From positions 1 through 64,000 of the forward strand of contig JASAND010000850.1 of assembly GCA_030248195.1 (NCBI GenBank): a DNA stretch of 64,000 nt. The letters run 5' to 3'. The notes under the pieces are model-generated. The model did not search any database, had not been told where the DNA came from, and saw nothing but the letters and a program-made list of their open reading frames with translations. The stretch comes from Trissonchulus latispiculum (Eukaryota; Nematoda; Enoplea; Enoplida; Ironidae). This document shows positions 21,901 to 36,900 of the stretch, piece after piece (position 1 is the first letter of the stretch; each line of letters begins with the position of its first letter). The translations under genes were made by a program, and so were the position numbers.

Positions 21901-24900
21901 TAAATTACCTACTTCTGGTTGTTTTGTCAGCACGCTAATTTTCATTGTTTATTCTAAGAGATTTTCACAAATATTTTGTTTCCTGGGTCTTGAAAAATTT
22001 GTGCCAACACACTCAATTATGAAACCTGTAACAATTTTTAATCAAATATCGTAACCTTCACCAAACCAAAACGCAGGTAGCTAACTCAATGTTGACATTC
22101 AGTTTTGCCACGCCATATCAGTTTTACTTGGCTCGGTGGCTGTTTTCTTCTAGATTTTGTTATTTTACTGACTCGTTTTGTGCACAAGCAAAATTCAATC
22201 AAAGGTGTTCTGCTTTGTATCCGTAAGAACTATTGCAGATCGGCGTTGGAAAAACTCCCCGCAATGCATTTCAAAACAGAACGGCATGTAGCGGGGATAG
22301 TAGGTTTTCCTACGTACTAACACCGTTACCACGCCCTGACGTAGCGGACGCGGAGACCGTGGCACAGATGGATAACTGACCGACTACAGGAGACGGTCGG
22401 AACAGCCTCGCCAGATAAATACACAGGGGTAAATCCGATCCTAAGGGCGAGATGACTCGCACTCTCACTCACTCAGAATAGAACTACCTACCTAGCAGGA
22501 GCTCAGAAAGACTTAGCCTAACTAAATATACTTTAATAAGAACAGAATAACAAGTTATAGTAAATAACAATACAATATAAAATACTGGGTCGAACCCTCA
22601 AGCACTCACACAAACAGACTAACAGAATAACTTACAGTTACAGCAAGGTTGGGCGGACCAACCAACGTACCAAAAGCTCTGGGGAGAGCTGAGGGAGACA
22701 CAAAATATATACACAGCAAATAGGGGGGAATAGCGTAATAAACACAGGCGTTCACAGTGACAGAAATATGCAGAATGAATAGGGGAAGCGAGTGTTGGGC
22801 TGGACCCTCCCAAGAGCGCCCCCTAGTGGAAATTTCCCCCAATCACGTAGCTCCCAAGTCACGAGGGGGGGAACCCACCCAATCCCACGCATACACGTTG
22901 GGGGAGCTACGTGACTTGCAAACGTGTCCCAGCCCAAGGTGATGACGATATGATGAGCCAAGCAGGTAGTTATGCTAGCTACAACCACCAGCAACGGAAA
23001 GGTTGACCGTGTGTCACCTTGATCCGTTACAGGCGGAATCATTTCCCCTTTTAGGGGCTACTTGTTTCGGTTAACCCATGAATTTGAAAACCTCACTAAA
23101 GAATCTTTCGCTGAAACGATTTTCCACGCAAAATAAATGCCTCGTCGCAACACTCGTTATGCTAAAGAATGGTTTAGTTTTTCTATCGTGTCGGTTAACT
23201 ACGATATCGATAAAGTTATAACTTCAACATGGATACACTTCCGGAATAATGTTAATTGTTAATATACTCGCAGTCGCAGCAGGCCAATATTTAAGGTATA
23301 AATATGCTCAAAACCTGGACATGTTGCACAAGGCTCTTGCTTTTTAATGCTAATAATATGCATGCTGAACAAGCAATACTTTGTGCAAACAACTGAGTTT
23401 ACGCCGGACGAACATTTTCTGAAATTGTAAACCTGCTGCGCAGTCTATTACGTTTAATAGATGAGTGTCTTCTGCTAACTGACACAGCGAAAATTTGTGC
23501 AAAACATGGTTCAAATTACGTATTTAATTGGTATTCAGTGGTTTCTGAAGTTGGAAGTAGTAACTTACTGCAATAATCGTCTGGTTATCACGTTTCTGCA
23601 ATTGTCGCTGGCTGCTTTTGTTTCACACACTGTAAAGTTTGGTGTGCTAACGAAGAAATTAGTCATTAGTCAAGAATGAATAATTAGACAAGAATTACCT
23701 GTTTTGAAGTTGCGACTTGTAAGAACCCATGTATTATAGCACATGCGTAATTACATGGATTAGAAGTGTAAGTCTTTCAAAAGAAACAAGCAGGCCCCTT
23801 AAAGGGGCATCATTCCTTCCAGGCGGCTACCACACTGTGTAAATGCGGTCTTCTGTGGTAAGCTGATGGCTAGACCATGCCCTTGGCAAACTTTAATGCT
23901 CAGGATATTTACGCTCGCCATTGGAACACATGAACAGTTGTACTCATTCCGCATAATCTGCAATTTAGTTAGATATGCCAGGGAATATATAAGTAAGTAG
24001 ACTGTTGCTGGCTTGCTGATACTGTTCCTTTTATAATTTTAAATGCGATAAGTACATAAATAGATGCTAAAAATACATTGCTGGTACAAAGTGGTTTGGT
24101 CAACTCATAAAATTAAATCTTACTACAAACTGGATAGGCGAACGACCATACAGTAACTAGGGTAGGATCCTGGTGTGGGCTTGTCCCAAGAATATTCTCA
24201 GGGGCTTGTACCTTGAACCTAAATTTTTGAGAGGGGCTTGTGCCATAAGCATAAATTAGCGCTAATAGTAAAATATATTCACACTTTTAAACTAATTTAA
24301 AGAAAAATTATCAAATTTAGAAAAAATTTAAAATTTTTGATCTATTTCTTGTAAAAAATTCCGACAAGCTGGAATTTTTCGGTATTTTGGTGAAAAAGCC
24401 AGTTTTTCAAGCCATTTCTGCTTAACCCTTGCCCAATGTTTCTTTACCCCTTGCCCCTGACTGCGGTAGGGCTTGCACTTTGTTGAGGCGCTTGGACCCC
24501 GTCCCATATCCCCCCTTGCCCGTATTAACCTATGCAAACGACTATAGGCGGACTTGTAGAGCCCAAGTCTTCTCAGCTCAGATATAGCGTGTTTATTCGA
24601 CTAATGTTGTAAAAAATTACTCATGTGGTGATCTCAAATTAGATTGAAACCTAATTTGCATATCGTGCTGTTCCAAAAAATTTCCTAAGCTAGGCCATGT
24701 GCTAAAGATAGGGCTACAAATCTGTAAACCTCTATAAACAACGTTGACACAACATTTTCCGAAACAATGATTCCGTCTCCAGACGGAATAAAGATCACAC
24801 ACACACCATGCAACTTCTTTGCAACAGTATCTTAGAATACTGTTCACTCACACGCATTTAGGCTAAATGTATCTTTAGCGAGTAGACTCCACAGAAGAAC

Positions 24901-27900
24901 CGTTTTTGAGCAACTTTAAACTACCTGCTGCGCTAAGGCAGAGGCTACAGTATAAAAGCAAATTCCACAAATACTGTTAATTGTATTCAATGCTTTGCAC
25001 CATACCTGGCCAGTGTGTGTAGCGGAGGAGGAGGGATGAAATTTCGGTGCGTCTTCGGAAAACACCATGAAAAATGAATCCGATGAGTAAAAATTGCCCA
25101 CTTTCGGCGTGATTTTTCAATCCGGTGCGTGATTTTGGGATGAAATCCGTTGCGTTGATACCTGGGGTGGCAAGTGGCAACCCCACTGTAGCGCTTCTAC
25201 CAGGGCTGGTGGACCAAGAAGAAACCAAGGACAAGCCCGAACGGGAGGCGTCAGGCACCCTCGTACCCACGAAACCAGGACCTAGAAGAGAGAAGGGAAG
25301 AGGGAGGTTCAGCTTTTCACTCACCATTGAAAGTAAAGAATTGGTCCCGCCGGGGATCGAACCACGGCCCTTCTGACTCCGGAGCAGACATGCTATATGT
25401 TATATGTTATAGAGAATGCCATACGTATATACACGGGAAAGCAATTCTTTCTTTTTTTCACAGTTTTGTTTTTTGTTGTCTGATACTGTAGAGTAAAATA
25501 ATTCAACGCTGATATTATATTTCAGGAGAATATGGGTTATTATTAATATCGTGCTCACCCTGCTTACATTCTTTCATTTCGCAATGCAACTCCGAAACTA
25601 TCTTGCAGAACCGACGCAAATGGAATATGACAGACATTTTGCGAATGAAATAGAGTTTCCTGAAGTTGTCATATGCAATAACTTTCCATATAAGTAAGCT
25701 TAAATGTTTATTTAAGGTATAGTGATTTTTTGGGGTACTATTTCTAGCGGACGACCTAATTCAACTTCAAATTTGTTGAAACTTTCAAAAATTACTTCTT
25801 TTAGCATTTTAGCGACCTCATTTCAATTCCGCTTCGAAAAGTCGGCGTTTCCGTTCGGGGTGGATTTAACCTATTTCTGACAGCTAGCTGACAGCTGCAT
25901 AGTTGTAACTATACTCATTCGAGAGATTTCCTTATCCTCTATATTTTTCTTTTGAAATCTTCTTTCTAGCTTTTCTCTATAGAGAGATGTAATCAATTTT
26001 TTATTTTTGGAGTATCAAAAACTTGTCATTTTTATAGAAATCAAATAGCTCATTATTTCTCGATTTACGCAAACCGTAAAATAAAACTATGGAGATTTTA
26101 ATATGAGCCTTAGAGGTGTTTAACAGGTGTGTTTTAACACGTTAGAGGTGTTTCTAACAGGTGTGTTTTGCACAAAAAAACCTGAGAGCCTTTGTAATTG
26201 TCCCTATTGCTGCTTTCTAGCTAAACTAATCGCTTGATGAATTGGAAAAGTAAGCGAAACTCAGGTTGCGCGTACATTTTAGCTAATTTCTCTAAATCGA
26301 AAAACTATTTTATAAAAATTAAAAAGGTTCTCCTGGTATTTGATAGAGGTATCGAATGACCATCTTACATAAGTTTAGTTTAGCACAGTGCTGCCTGACG
26401 AGTGTGCCTGCCTGCGTGTTGTAGTTTTGTCTTTGTCAGACGGGTCACTGACAAATTTTATTTCTTGTAGACTGTCCGGAGTGGTGAAAATTGGAAATTT
26501 CTCGAATGTTCAGAATCTGCTAAGTGACGGTATACAGCAAGGCTCATTTCAAGTAAACTGGGAGAAGCTGGCACAAAGGACTGGAAGTGCGCTAAAGGTC
26601 TTCGAAGCAGTAACACCGTCACACAACGATACTATAAAGTGGTATATATTTTCGACGTAGAGTTCACAGTTCGCTTATTAATCTATGCTTGCTTAGTCGA
26701 TTTCCATAAATCGCTGGCTGGAATTGAATGGCTTGGAAGCTACTGATCGAAAATTTGAACTATTAGAAATATATAAACAACGAAAAATTTACTTGCGTGT
26801 AGAGAAGCACTCAGAAGCCAGTGTTAAAATATTAGATATTTAACTAAATAAGAGTTAATTTGCTAACCCGGATTGAGTTTATGTGTTGGTTGACCGAGTG
26901 ATCCCTAGAGAGAAATGAGGACCACATGGATCCAATGTGGTGTCAAAGAGATTGCCAAGCCCCCACGTATCAGGGATGGAAACTGGGTCACTTTTTGTGA
27001 CCCATGACCCACACGACCCAAACACAAATTTGACCCAGACCCAAGGCGACCCATAAAATTTTAAAATTTGGTGACCCAGACCCAAATGACCCAAACGTTT
27101 TCGTGACCCTGACCCAACTGACCCAAGAATTTTTGTGACCCAGACCCAAGTGACCCAATAGATTAACGTGCCCCAGACTGATTTTACCTAAACGTGGTTG
27201 TCCTTTTGTGCAGTAATTTTAAAACACCGTAAATTTTGAAAAGAGGCAAGAACAAGAGATCTTTTACGCTTTCCCCCAGCCCTAACTTTTGATTTTTTAA
27301 ATCCAGAATAAGTACATTTCACTCTTTTTGTGAAACTAAATCGACAGTTTGTTTTTTACAAAAATCAGTTAAACATGGACCGGCGGTTTTCAATTTCGAT
27401 TCATTAGATTTGCAACCTCAGACAAGGACCCGGTTTTTATTTGATGTGAGACGAGGGATTTCCCCAAAAGCCATAACTTCTGATTCTTTTTTTAACCTTT
27501 GATTAACTTTTGCTCGTCCTGGCCTGGAAGCCCTATGAGGTCAACTAATGTGTGATAGTACAGACTAGGAGTGAGCGACACTCTATAGGTCCACTCCACA
27601 CACTGCCCATATGAGAACCCTATGCCGGTGGAAAGTTTGTAGCATGTATTCAAAAAGTTGATCACTCAAGATCACTGGTAAACGCTAAGGGTCCTAACGA
27701 AATTTCAAAGCTTTTCTTGTTATGATTCTATATTTCAAAATCCATAGAAATGTGTTCACCATGTTACGTGGCTTTTACTATATGAACCCGCTGAAATAAA
27801 ATGGCTGGCCAAGGCAACTCACACTTAATTCGACTATTTCTGCGAAGCGGGTAATAAATTCAATAAAATGGTTAGTGATGGCGCCGAAGGCGCGAAAATT

Positions 27901-30900
27901 TTTTAAGGAACACTGGGTTTTATTTTAAAATTGGCTAAATTTCCACCAGAAAAACTGAAACTGGAAGCTACTTTAAAGATTGGCAAGACCCTATGACCCA
28001 GACCCAAAATGACCCACTACAATTTGCTGACCCAGACCCAAAGTGACCCACAGGAAGCTTGACCCAGACCCATATTGACCCAACGGTTTCACAAAATTAG
28101 TGACCCAAGACCCAGTGACCCAAGCAAAAATGGCGACCCAAACGACCCATGACCCAATGACCCATGACCCAGTTTCCATCCCTGCCACGTATATATAAGG
28201 CTTAGTATATACACATTCAATATCAATAGTTCTGTTCGAAAGCACGAAGAAACTGCTGCGAACGTGGTCCGCCTCAAACTCACCGACCGACTCGCACTCA
28301 TACCTGAACGGGAGGTCAAATTTCACTGACCCTTGTGGAAGCAAATTTCGGTATCCCTTGTGGCAGCAGTTTTTCCTATGAGAACTTTTAAAAGCGTTTT
28401 TAAGCGGGTTTTTTAACGAAAAACTGCTATTTTTTAGCAAAAACAACGTTTTTTGGACGTTTTTTAACAAAAAATAGTGATTTTACGTGAAAAATTTTGG
28501 CGCAGCCGGAAAATCTTTGGAAATTTTGGTTGTAAAACCAATTTTTTGGGCAATTTTCTTACCCCTTGTGGCCAATTTTCTTACCCCTTGTGGGAGCAAT
28601 TTCGTGACCCCTTGTGAGAGACTTCGCCGAGGGGGGGAAATTTCCCCCCCTTTCCCCCCCCCTTGTCCACCTGTGCTCGCACTGCATTTCTAAGAAACCG
28701 CACGCAAAGGCATGTGGTGATTGTAAAATTGAAAAATCATTAAGGGTCTTGTACGCCTTTTACATGTTTATAATCGCATATCATTAAGCACGGTTCATAT
28801 ATACCTGTGTCCGTTTGTCCCTTTCTGATTGCCCATTTGTACGTTTGTCCGTTTGTCCGCTCAGATACTGGTTCATACCTTTCCGTTTTGCCGTATGTCT
28901 GCTTGTCCGTTTGTCCGTTTGTCAGTTTGAGTTGTTGATTCATAGTTTTCCGTTTGTCCGTTTGTCCGTAAGGCATGTCCGTTTAGACATTGCTCTACTT
29001 TTCCGGTTGTCCGTAAGCAACAAGTACATATGAATCAGTTGAGAAAAGCAAACCAGACAAACGGACAAACTGACAAACGGACAAAAAGGAACAAAAGGAA
29101 GAAAATAGGTATGAACCGGGCTTAATGCATTATTTACTTATGGCGTTTGGAGGCTTTTCATTCTCAGGGACATACTTTTTAGGTGTTCATGGAAGGACAC
29201 GGGAACTTGTCCGGGGAAAATAAGAAGAGTATATATGCCTTCACTAGCTGGTTACTGTAGCTCTATTTTGCTGGAAAACAGAACCTTAAAAATGTCGGAA
29301 GGATCAAGTATGACGCTTACAATTGTACCATCTTTGCTGCACTCAGAGTTGGACATAGACACATTTTTCTTGACCGCGACCGCCCCGCGACCGCAACTGT
29401 CGTGACCGCGACCGCCAGCGTCCGCGACCGCAGCCCGCACGCTAATTTTGTGACCGCAAAATTTTGAGTTATTAACCGTCAATTCTTTGGGAAAATCCAC
29501 TTATTGCATATTTTAAGGCATTTCCAATGCTTTTACAGCCACCTCACTCCAGTTGTATGCTGGTGCAGCTCAGATATACATTTTTGACAGCGATACTAAA
29601 AATTACAAACACTTATATTTCGTTGCTGCATTTGGCTTTTGCAAAGGTAGAATTCTGTGTGCAGGTCAGGGTGTATTTTCTTTCATGTTTTCCGGCTCGG
29701 TTACCGAGCAACCAACCAATAGCATGCTATTAACGCTGCTTAAAGCGTTGATTTCCTTCAAGTATTTTTAGCCATTAATAACCATCTAATCATATTTAGA
29801 ATTTCCATTCAATAAATCAAATAATTTGCAAAGTTGAAATTAGACAAATAGAGGATAAACAAATTGAAACCCCGAAACTACAGTAAGGACAAACAGTTCA
29901 TGCTGCCTGTTCAACCATCCAAAAGTTTTAGCAAAATGGCAAAATTTGGCAAAATTTTTTCAAATTGTGAAGCTGATTATTTGTCCAACGAAGAAAAAAT
30001 TTGAAAAAATTTGGAATTTTTTACAACAAATTTGCCAAAAATACCACGATTTGATAGAAATTTGCGGTCATTGCGGTCAAGAAAATTTGTCCACGACCGC
30101 GACCGACCGCGTCCAACTCTGGCTGCACTGCATTCAAATATGCAAACTGTCGTAACCTCAAAAACCGATAATTTGCAATAGTCCGGCAAGGCAACCTACA
30201 CAAGAAAATCGAAAGTGCAAGAATGCTTTATTTCAATTTTCAAACTTATTTGTACGTATATAAGACTCCAGCCAGATCATAGCGGTGTTTAGGGAATGAG
30301 CGTGTTCCCGAATCCTCCTGTTAAAAATTTTTGATTACTCTTCCATTCCATCCTAAGGTGGCTTACGGGTGACCCAGAGTTGGAAGTGGGTCGCGGGTAC
30401 CCGCGGGTACCCGCGGGTCGACTTTCAGGTCAGTGGGTACCCGCGGGTCAGAGTGGGTCAAGAATTATTCTTGTTCATACAATCTTTACTCTAAATTTTG
30501 AGCTAATTTCGCATGAAAATTTACAATTTATGTTAAATTTTCAAATGTTCTCCAACTTTTGGCTCTTTTGTATGTCTTTATACATTATAATATTGCTCTT
30601 ATGATAAAATTATTTCTATTCTGTCTAGAATCTTCAGTTAAAAGTGTTTCAGTACTATCTCCCGGACATAGTCGTTGGAATAAATATTTTATTGTCACTC
30701 AAAGCCTTTAATGCTTCTGCATTGTTGACTCGCCTATAGAACAGAAACATGTCACCGGAAAATTTACAATTTATGTTAAATTTTCAAATTTTCTCTAATT
30801 TTTGGCTCTTTTGTATGTCTTTATACATTATAATATTGCTTTTATGATAAAATTATTTATTTCTATTCTGTTGACTCGATTGACAAACCGGAAATTTGTT

Positions 30901-33900
30901 GACAGCTACAACAGCCTGCAAATCTATCTTTCCGAAAAGAGCGTAAGCTGCTTCCAATAAATAATTATATAATGCCAAGCTTGAAATTTCGACATAGTTC
31001 AAAGAGTGATAATCATTCCTAATTTCATTGATTTCATTAATTAAGTGTATGATTTAAATATTCTGCTAAATGGTAGTTTGCTATCATATCCAAGTTAGTG
31101 GACAGTGTTATACAAACAAACATCCCTGCGGTAGTTGCTATTCTGTTGCAAAAAATAAACAGGAATGAACTAAGCTTTTACGAAATTAGTACACGAAAAT
31201 CTTGAAATCTTTGCCTAAATACTGATTCTACTAACCGATCGAGGGCCCAACACTTTTGCGATAGCATACCATCCTCAGAACTAACGAAAAGGAAAATGAA
31301 GTCCGATGGAGTTAGCTGTGAACGCCAAATTTTTGTTTGATAGTTTTAATACCTCACGATGTACATTTTTAAATCGTTAATTTTGCTCGATGCATGCTAT
31401 AGAGTACATAAATATACAAAAAAGTCCAAATTTAAAAAGTGGGTCAAGTGGGTCGACGAAATCTCAGTGGGTCGCGAGTCGCGGGTCAGGGGTCCGCGGG
31501 TCGCGGGTACCCGCGGGTCACGAAATTACGACCCACTTCCAACTCTGGTCACGGTGACCCTCGAAACATTGTAAAATCGCTCTAATCTGAAACTAAACAA
31601 TCTGTAGTGTTCATGCAAAAATTTGGAAACGCCTCAAATAATTATCAAACATTAGTAAAAACTTGTCAATATTGAATTAAATATGCTACAGATAACTGAA
31701 ACAATAAAAGTGTGCTAGTTTGGAAAAAACGTCAAATAATCTTTATTACTTTATTCATCAATGTACATCTACCACTAAATTATCTTCCTATCTGTTTGAG
31801 CCATGTTCATTTCATTGGTTGGCTGCATCAGTTGTTTGCTTGTTTGTTGTACCGAGGTAACTTCCCTCAATCAAATATGGCTGTTAATCAATGAAAGGAA
31901 CAGCGACTGATAATTAATCAACTTGATCAATCCGGTACTTTGTATTTGTCACTTGTTTGATCTCAAAGTACATATATATATATATATAGATTATCCCACT
32001 GCATGCAGTTCTTGCAGCTCTCACAATGCAACTTTACCACGTGTTTCAGAGGAAAAAAGATTGGATGTCATTCTGAATGGAGCCGTGTACGATGCCATCT
32101 ATAGCAAATATCCTGTTTTGGGATTTCAGGTAATGCATGAAATATGCATTACGGCTGTGTTTGAATCTTTAATTTGAGCCAATCGGAACCCTGTTATTTT
32201 GTCACCTCATGCTAAATTGCCGGGTATGCATTCAGCAACTTGTCTTTCCTGAAGGACTTGACTTTTATCGCCAATTATATTATATATATTTGTCATCTGA
32301 CCTCGAACCAGGAATAAACTCTGGCATGTGACCGAAACCGGTAGCGAAGCAGGATTGGTCTGACTCTGGGTGTCCCTATTTGATTTTCATTTTATGAATT
32401 GCTATTATGCTAGCGGAGTTATTTTTCTGAATCAATTTAATGCTCAAACTTTAGGTGTTCTTTAATATGCCTGGATATGGCCATGATGCAAGAGACATGG
32501 TGAATGTCATCCTGGGTCAACTGACTACGGTTCACTTGCAGAAAAAAGAAGTGAGACTAATACTGTACAAATTTGACAAGATAAATTCGCTAAAAATGTG
32601 TGAAATGTTGCTTTCTTGTAGTGACGTTTCAGTTTCAGCACTTGAAACTGAATTTAGGTGTGCTTTTTGGAGGAAGTCGTGCCCAAAATTGATTGGACGT
32701 CTATTTTCGACCCATAAGTTTAGCTTCCTTCCTCCAAAAGATTTTTCTGCGACATCCCCTAAACGTTGTGGAACGTTACCAAATCATGTTAATTTCGGAC
32801 ATTAGTTCCAATATTTTTAAAATTTGATTCCTTTTAGAGTCATCAACTTTGAACCTTTATCACTCATTCGTTAGTTGGAGTTGAAAAGCCATACTTACAT
32901 ATATCAAAATGTATATAGCATAACATTTTCTCTTTTTAATGAATACCATGAAACTTTCTGATTTTCTAAAATTGTTTTAATGTACTTTAAATTTTGGAAT
33001 AAAATAAAGGAATAAAAAGAATTAATAAGCTAATAAGAAAGAATAAAATTTTGAAATTTTTTGCAGACAAACAATTTTTTCTCATGACATTTGCCACATC
33101 ATTCGATACCTCAATGAAATACCTGGACAGCCCTTTAAGTGTTATGAAATCGATTTACGATTTAGAAAAATTAGCTGAAATGTGAGCGCAACCTGAATTT
33201 TGCCTACTTTTCTCAACTTCGTCAAGCTATTACTTTAGCTAGACAGTATGCAAAGAAGCAAATAAAAAAGGCTGTCGGGGAATTTTTGTGGAAAATACGC
33301 CTGTGCAATCACAAGGACAATCCTTCAGCGTGCACATTAATTAAATGCTCCACAATCGCTGGAAAAAATTCGGCCGCATTTCTGCAAAGACTGCATTTTA
33401 GATTATTGCAGACAAAGAAGTACCTATTGGGTAATGATCAATATCAATATCAATCGAATAGTTGGCTTCTGTGAGACCTTCAAATCGATTTCTTTAGTTT
33501 AGTTTTAAGGCTTGCGTAGCTCGAATAGTAATGGATTATTTGATTTTTACAAAAATGACAAGTTTTTGTCTCCATAATAAGAATATAACTCTCGATAGAG
33601 AAAAGATAGAAAGTTGCTTCAAAAGGCAAAAATGTAGAGCTCAACAAGATCTTTTGAATAATTACAGCTACAGCTATGTAGCTTCTAGCCAGCTGTCAAA
33701 AATCGGCTAAATTCACCCCGAACGGAAACACCGACTTTTCGAATCGGGATTGCGCCGAGGGTGCTAGAACGCTAGAAGACGTATATAATTTTGCAAAGCT
33801 TCATCAAATTTGAACTTGATTTGGGCTTGCAATAGTCCGCTTACAGTAGTACCCCAAAGGGAATCACCGCCTAAGACATGCGCGTAAATTGCAAAATGCT

Positions 33901-36900
33901 AAGAATAAAATTCGAATTAATTATATTTTAGAAATTGTAATTTTTTTAGTGATTTTGGAAACTATTTTTGACTCGACAGCGATAATCTCCTCTTTTAACA
34001 GAAATCCCTCTCCTTTCTTATTCCAAGCACCTCCCCATTTTGCCAACCCTGCACTATGCAGTGATATGAGATAAAGCTTAGTCTTGCAGAAAGATTTGAT
34101 GAAAACAGAAAAACTGTGTGGAAGCACTCGGTTGGATTACTATGACGGCTACTCTCGTGGTAACTGCAGTCGAGAACGTCTATTCAGGCAAGTCCAATCC
34201 AACTGCAGTTGTAATCCAATCTTTCTTGACATGGATGCATTTCGAAACAGATTTGAAAATAACTGCACTTCCTCCAAAGCACTTCTCTGTGCTATCGATA
34301 TTATCATGAGTAAGTATATATGTATTAGTATTACTTAAACCCTCTAATTAGAAAAAGGTGCCGGTATTCTTTTGATAAATAAATTTGTAAATCGAATGCT
34401 GGAATACTTGGTGTGGTGTTTTATATCGCCATTTACCCACAGTCCTGTCGCTGTCGCCAAATCTAAATTTCTTGTATGTCTAGCGGGGATGCGGATAGGG
34501 TCACCGAATCGGACCATATTGAATAGGATCGACTGATTCGTATCCTGGGATCGGATAAGAAGGAAACCGTGGTGTATTTTCCTAATTACCGATCCGGCAA
34601 TTGAGGCACGGATAGGCTATACATGTTGACAAACATTGCACACTAACCCCGACTTGAACCACAACAGAATAAGGCTAGCTGCGATGCGATTAGCTGAGGA
34701 CTAAGTGCAAGTGTCTCGTTCAAAAACTGGACTTAGTCTCAGCTAATCCAAAATTATCCCTAATCTTATTTGGTTCGATTCACGGTGAATTTCCTTTGAA
34801 TTTTATTCGACCGCTGCATTTTCGGCTAAAACGCTTTTGACTACATTCACTACTTATCACGAAGGTCGAAGACGAATGTTGTTTCAAATTGCAATTTAAG
34901 TAGAAATTTATATGTTAGTTTAAAGTAGTATAAATCAGCTTAGTGCGCGTTAGCGCACTACCTAGAATTTTCAATTAGCTTTATTATAGAAAATGTTGAA
35001 ACAGTTTGGCGTGTTTTGTAAATATGTAACAACAAGAAATTTCAACGAACGGACAAAAGTTTTTGTTTCTTTTTGGTGACATTTCCATAATTTCTGAGTG
35101 AAAGAGACGGTGGGCAAAAGTTTTGTTTCAAGCAACACTAACTAACCAGTTCGCTGTTTCTGTCGTTAAAATGAAATAACGCAAAGTAGAATTTTCAAAT
35201 AATTTTAGAAATTAAAAACCAACAGCGCAAGCTGAAATTGAAAAGTAAAAAAAAATTGAAAAACCAACAGCTTGCGCTTGATAGACATGGGAAAAGTTTT
35301 CTAAATTATTCGTTCGTGGTTCTAACTTTTATTGGTTTTTCTCCATATGTACAAAGCGACACCTTTTGAAATTACATGGAAAATTTGAAACGTTTTTCCT
35401 GAGAAGAAAGAACTCATCTCTGTTGAAAAATACATGTAGCTGTCATCGCGAAAACGAAAACTTTTGAGAAATAAGAAAACAGTTTAGCTTTCTACATCTT
35501 TTGGTCAGACTTTAGTAGCCTTCTGTCTTTAGTAAAATGTACCAGCTCGATTTGTAATGATTTTGACTTTTGGTGCTAAAAAACTTAGAACCTAAGATTG
35601 TGGTTCTGCTGCTAGAGACGCATTATTGTCTTTCTACAGCAGATGTCTCGTAAGTGCGCACACCTCCTATTTGTAAATGTACGAGCTAGTGATGGGCACT
35701 GGATATCCGGATATCCGGATAATTTTTGTATCCGGATAGTATCCGATTTGAGAAAAATATCCGGATATCCATGTACATTTCAGACAAGGTAATGAAAAAT
35801 TAGAACATTTTTGACTAAAATTTAAAAAATTTTAAAATATTTTTCAATAATCCCCCCAGCCTGCCGAAAAATTGACAGAAAAATTAAAAATTTAACTGCA
35901 AAATTAAATAATTTTCTTGAAGTTAAGTTTGGAATAGGCGGATAACCGGATATCCGGATATCCGTTAACGCCAAATAGGCGGATATCCGGATATGAAAAA
36001 TATCCGGTGCCCATCACTAGTACGAGCTTGCTTAGTGATTGCATAAATATTTCAGATTTGATTGTCATAAACAAAACACTAGCAAACACCTATTTCTAGA
36101 ATACAACGTCAAGGTCAAAGAGTGCCCAGGTGATTGTGTTATTCAGTACCACGAGCCAATTGTATCCTCCTCCCCTCTGTCTCCAGACGTTCTGACACCA
36201 GCTTCCCTGTCAGTTGACACTAAAAGTTTGGAGCAAAAAGTCGCAAAGGGGCACGATATCAGAACTCGAAAACTTATCAACCAAAACCTTGAAGAATTCC
36301 TCCGATCATTTGGATTGTTTGAAGAGTTAATTAGAGAGGTTAACGAGGTGGCGAAAAACAAGTGCAGTCTCGGTGATGCTATCTCTACCAGTGTTCACGG
36401 TTTGATAGAAATGATACACGAAAGAACGGAGTCAATGAAGAAATTGGTCAGCGAAGACGGATCTTCTTCAGCATTTGAGACATTGAAGCAAACAATGAAC
36501 ACTATGGCAGGGAAACTGAACAAAACCTGTGATATATTTGAAAGTACAGACACCTTCCTGGAAAAACTAAAGATACCAATGGTTCCAAGCTTTAGCTATA
36601 GCCAGCCAGATAATGGTAGTCTAGCCTTCGAGCCTTATTACCAAAATATAATCTTTTATATTCCTGGCAAGATTGGACTGCGTCTTGATGCTATCCCACT
36701 GCTGGGACGAGAAATGAATGAAATCCTGACACAAATAAACCGCATACACAAAGAGCTTGAATTAGCGACATCGCCGAAAATCGAAGCTTTCTGGCCGCAG
36801 AAGTACTCGAAGTACTTCTCCCAGGCAATGAAAATTTTATCGAATCTGCAAGGCTGTTTGTCATATTGCTCCAGCAAAACCAATCTATGTCAAAGCATTA

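Larger units (their letters stand above)
18936..25525 (+). other. Gene A intron 1 (6.6 kb)
   Basis: No supported coding in the intron. It contains the perfect palindrome at 20592-20618, a two-copy 47-bp tandem repeat at 20833-20900 (TATAGGATTAGGATTCAACA), a G/C-poor repeat block with CCCTTGCCC motifs at 24170-24540, and a SINE at 25188-25395. Bases 19193-19555 and 20559-20885 are open but unlike known proteins. Confidence 0.5.

Noticed and set aside
22326..23031. Candidate solo LTR with CCGTTAC ends
   Set aside because: Only six or seven terminal bases are inverted, there is no target duplication and no second copy in the window.
27991..28470. 159-codon minus-strand frame
   Set aside because: It runs through the hAT subterminal GACCCA repeats and overlaps gene A exon 4; no domain.
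29527..29771. Possible extra gene A exon (frames with LYFVAAFGFCK)
   Set aside because: No acceptor gives the required phase, it lies within the hAT element 29344-30121, and exon 4 at 28206 already closes the gap in phase.
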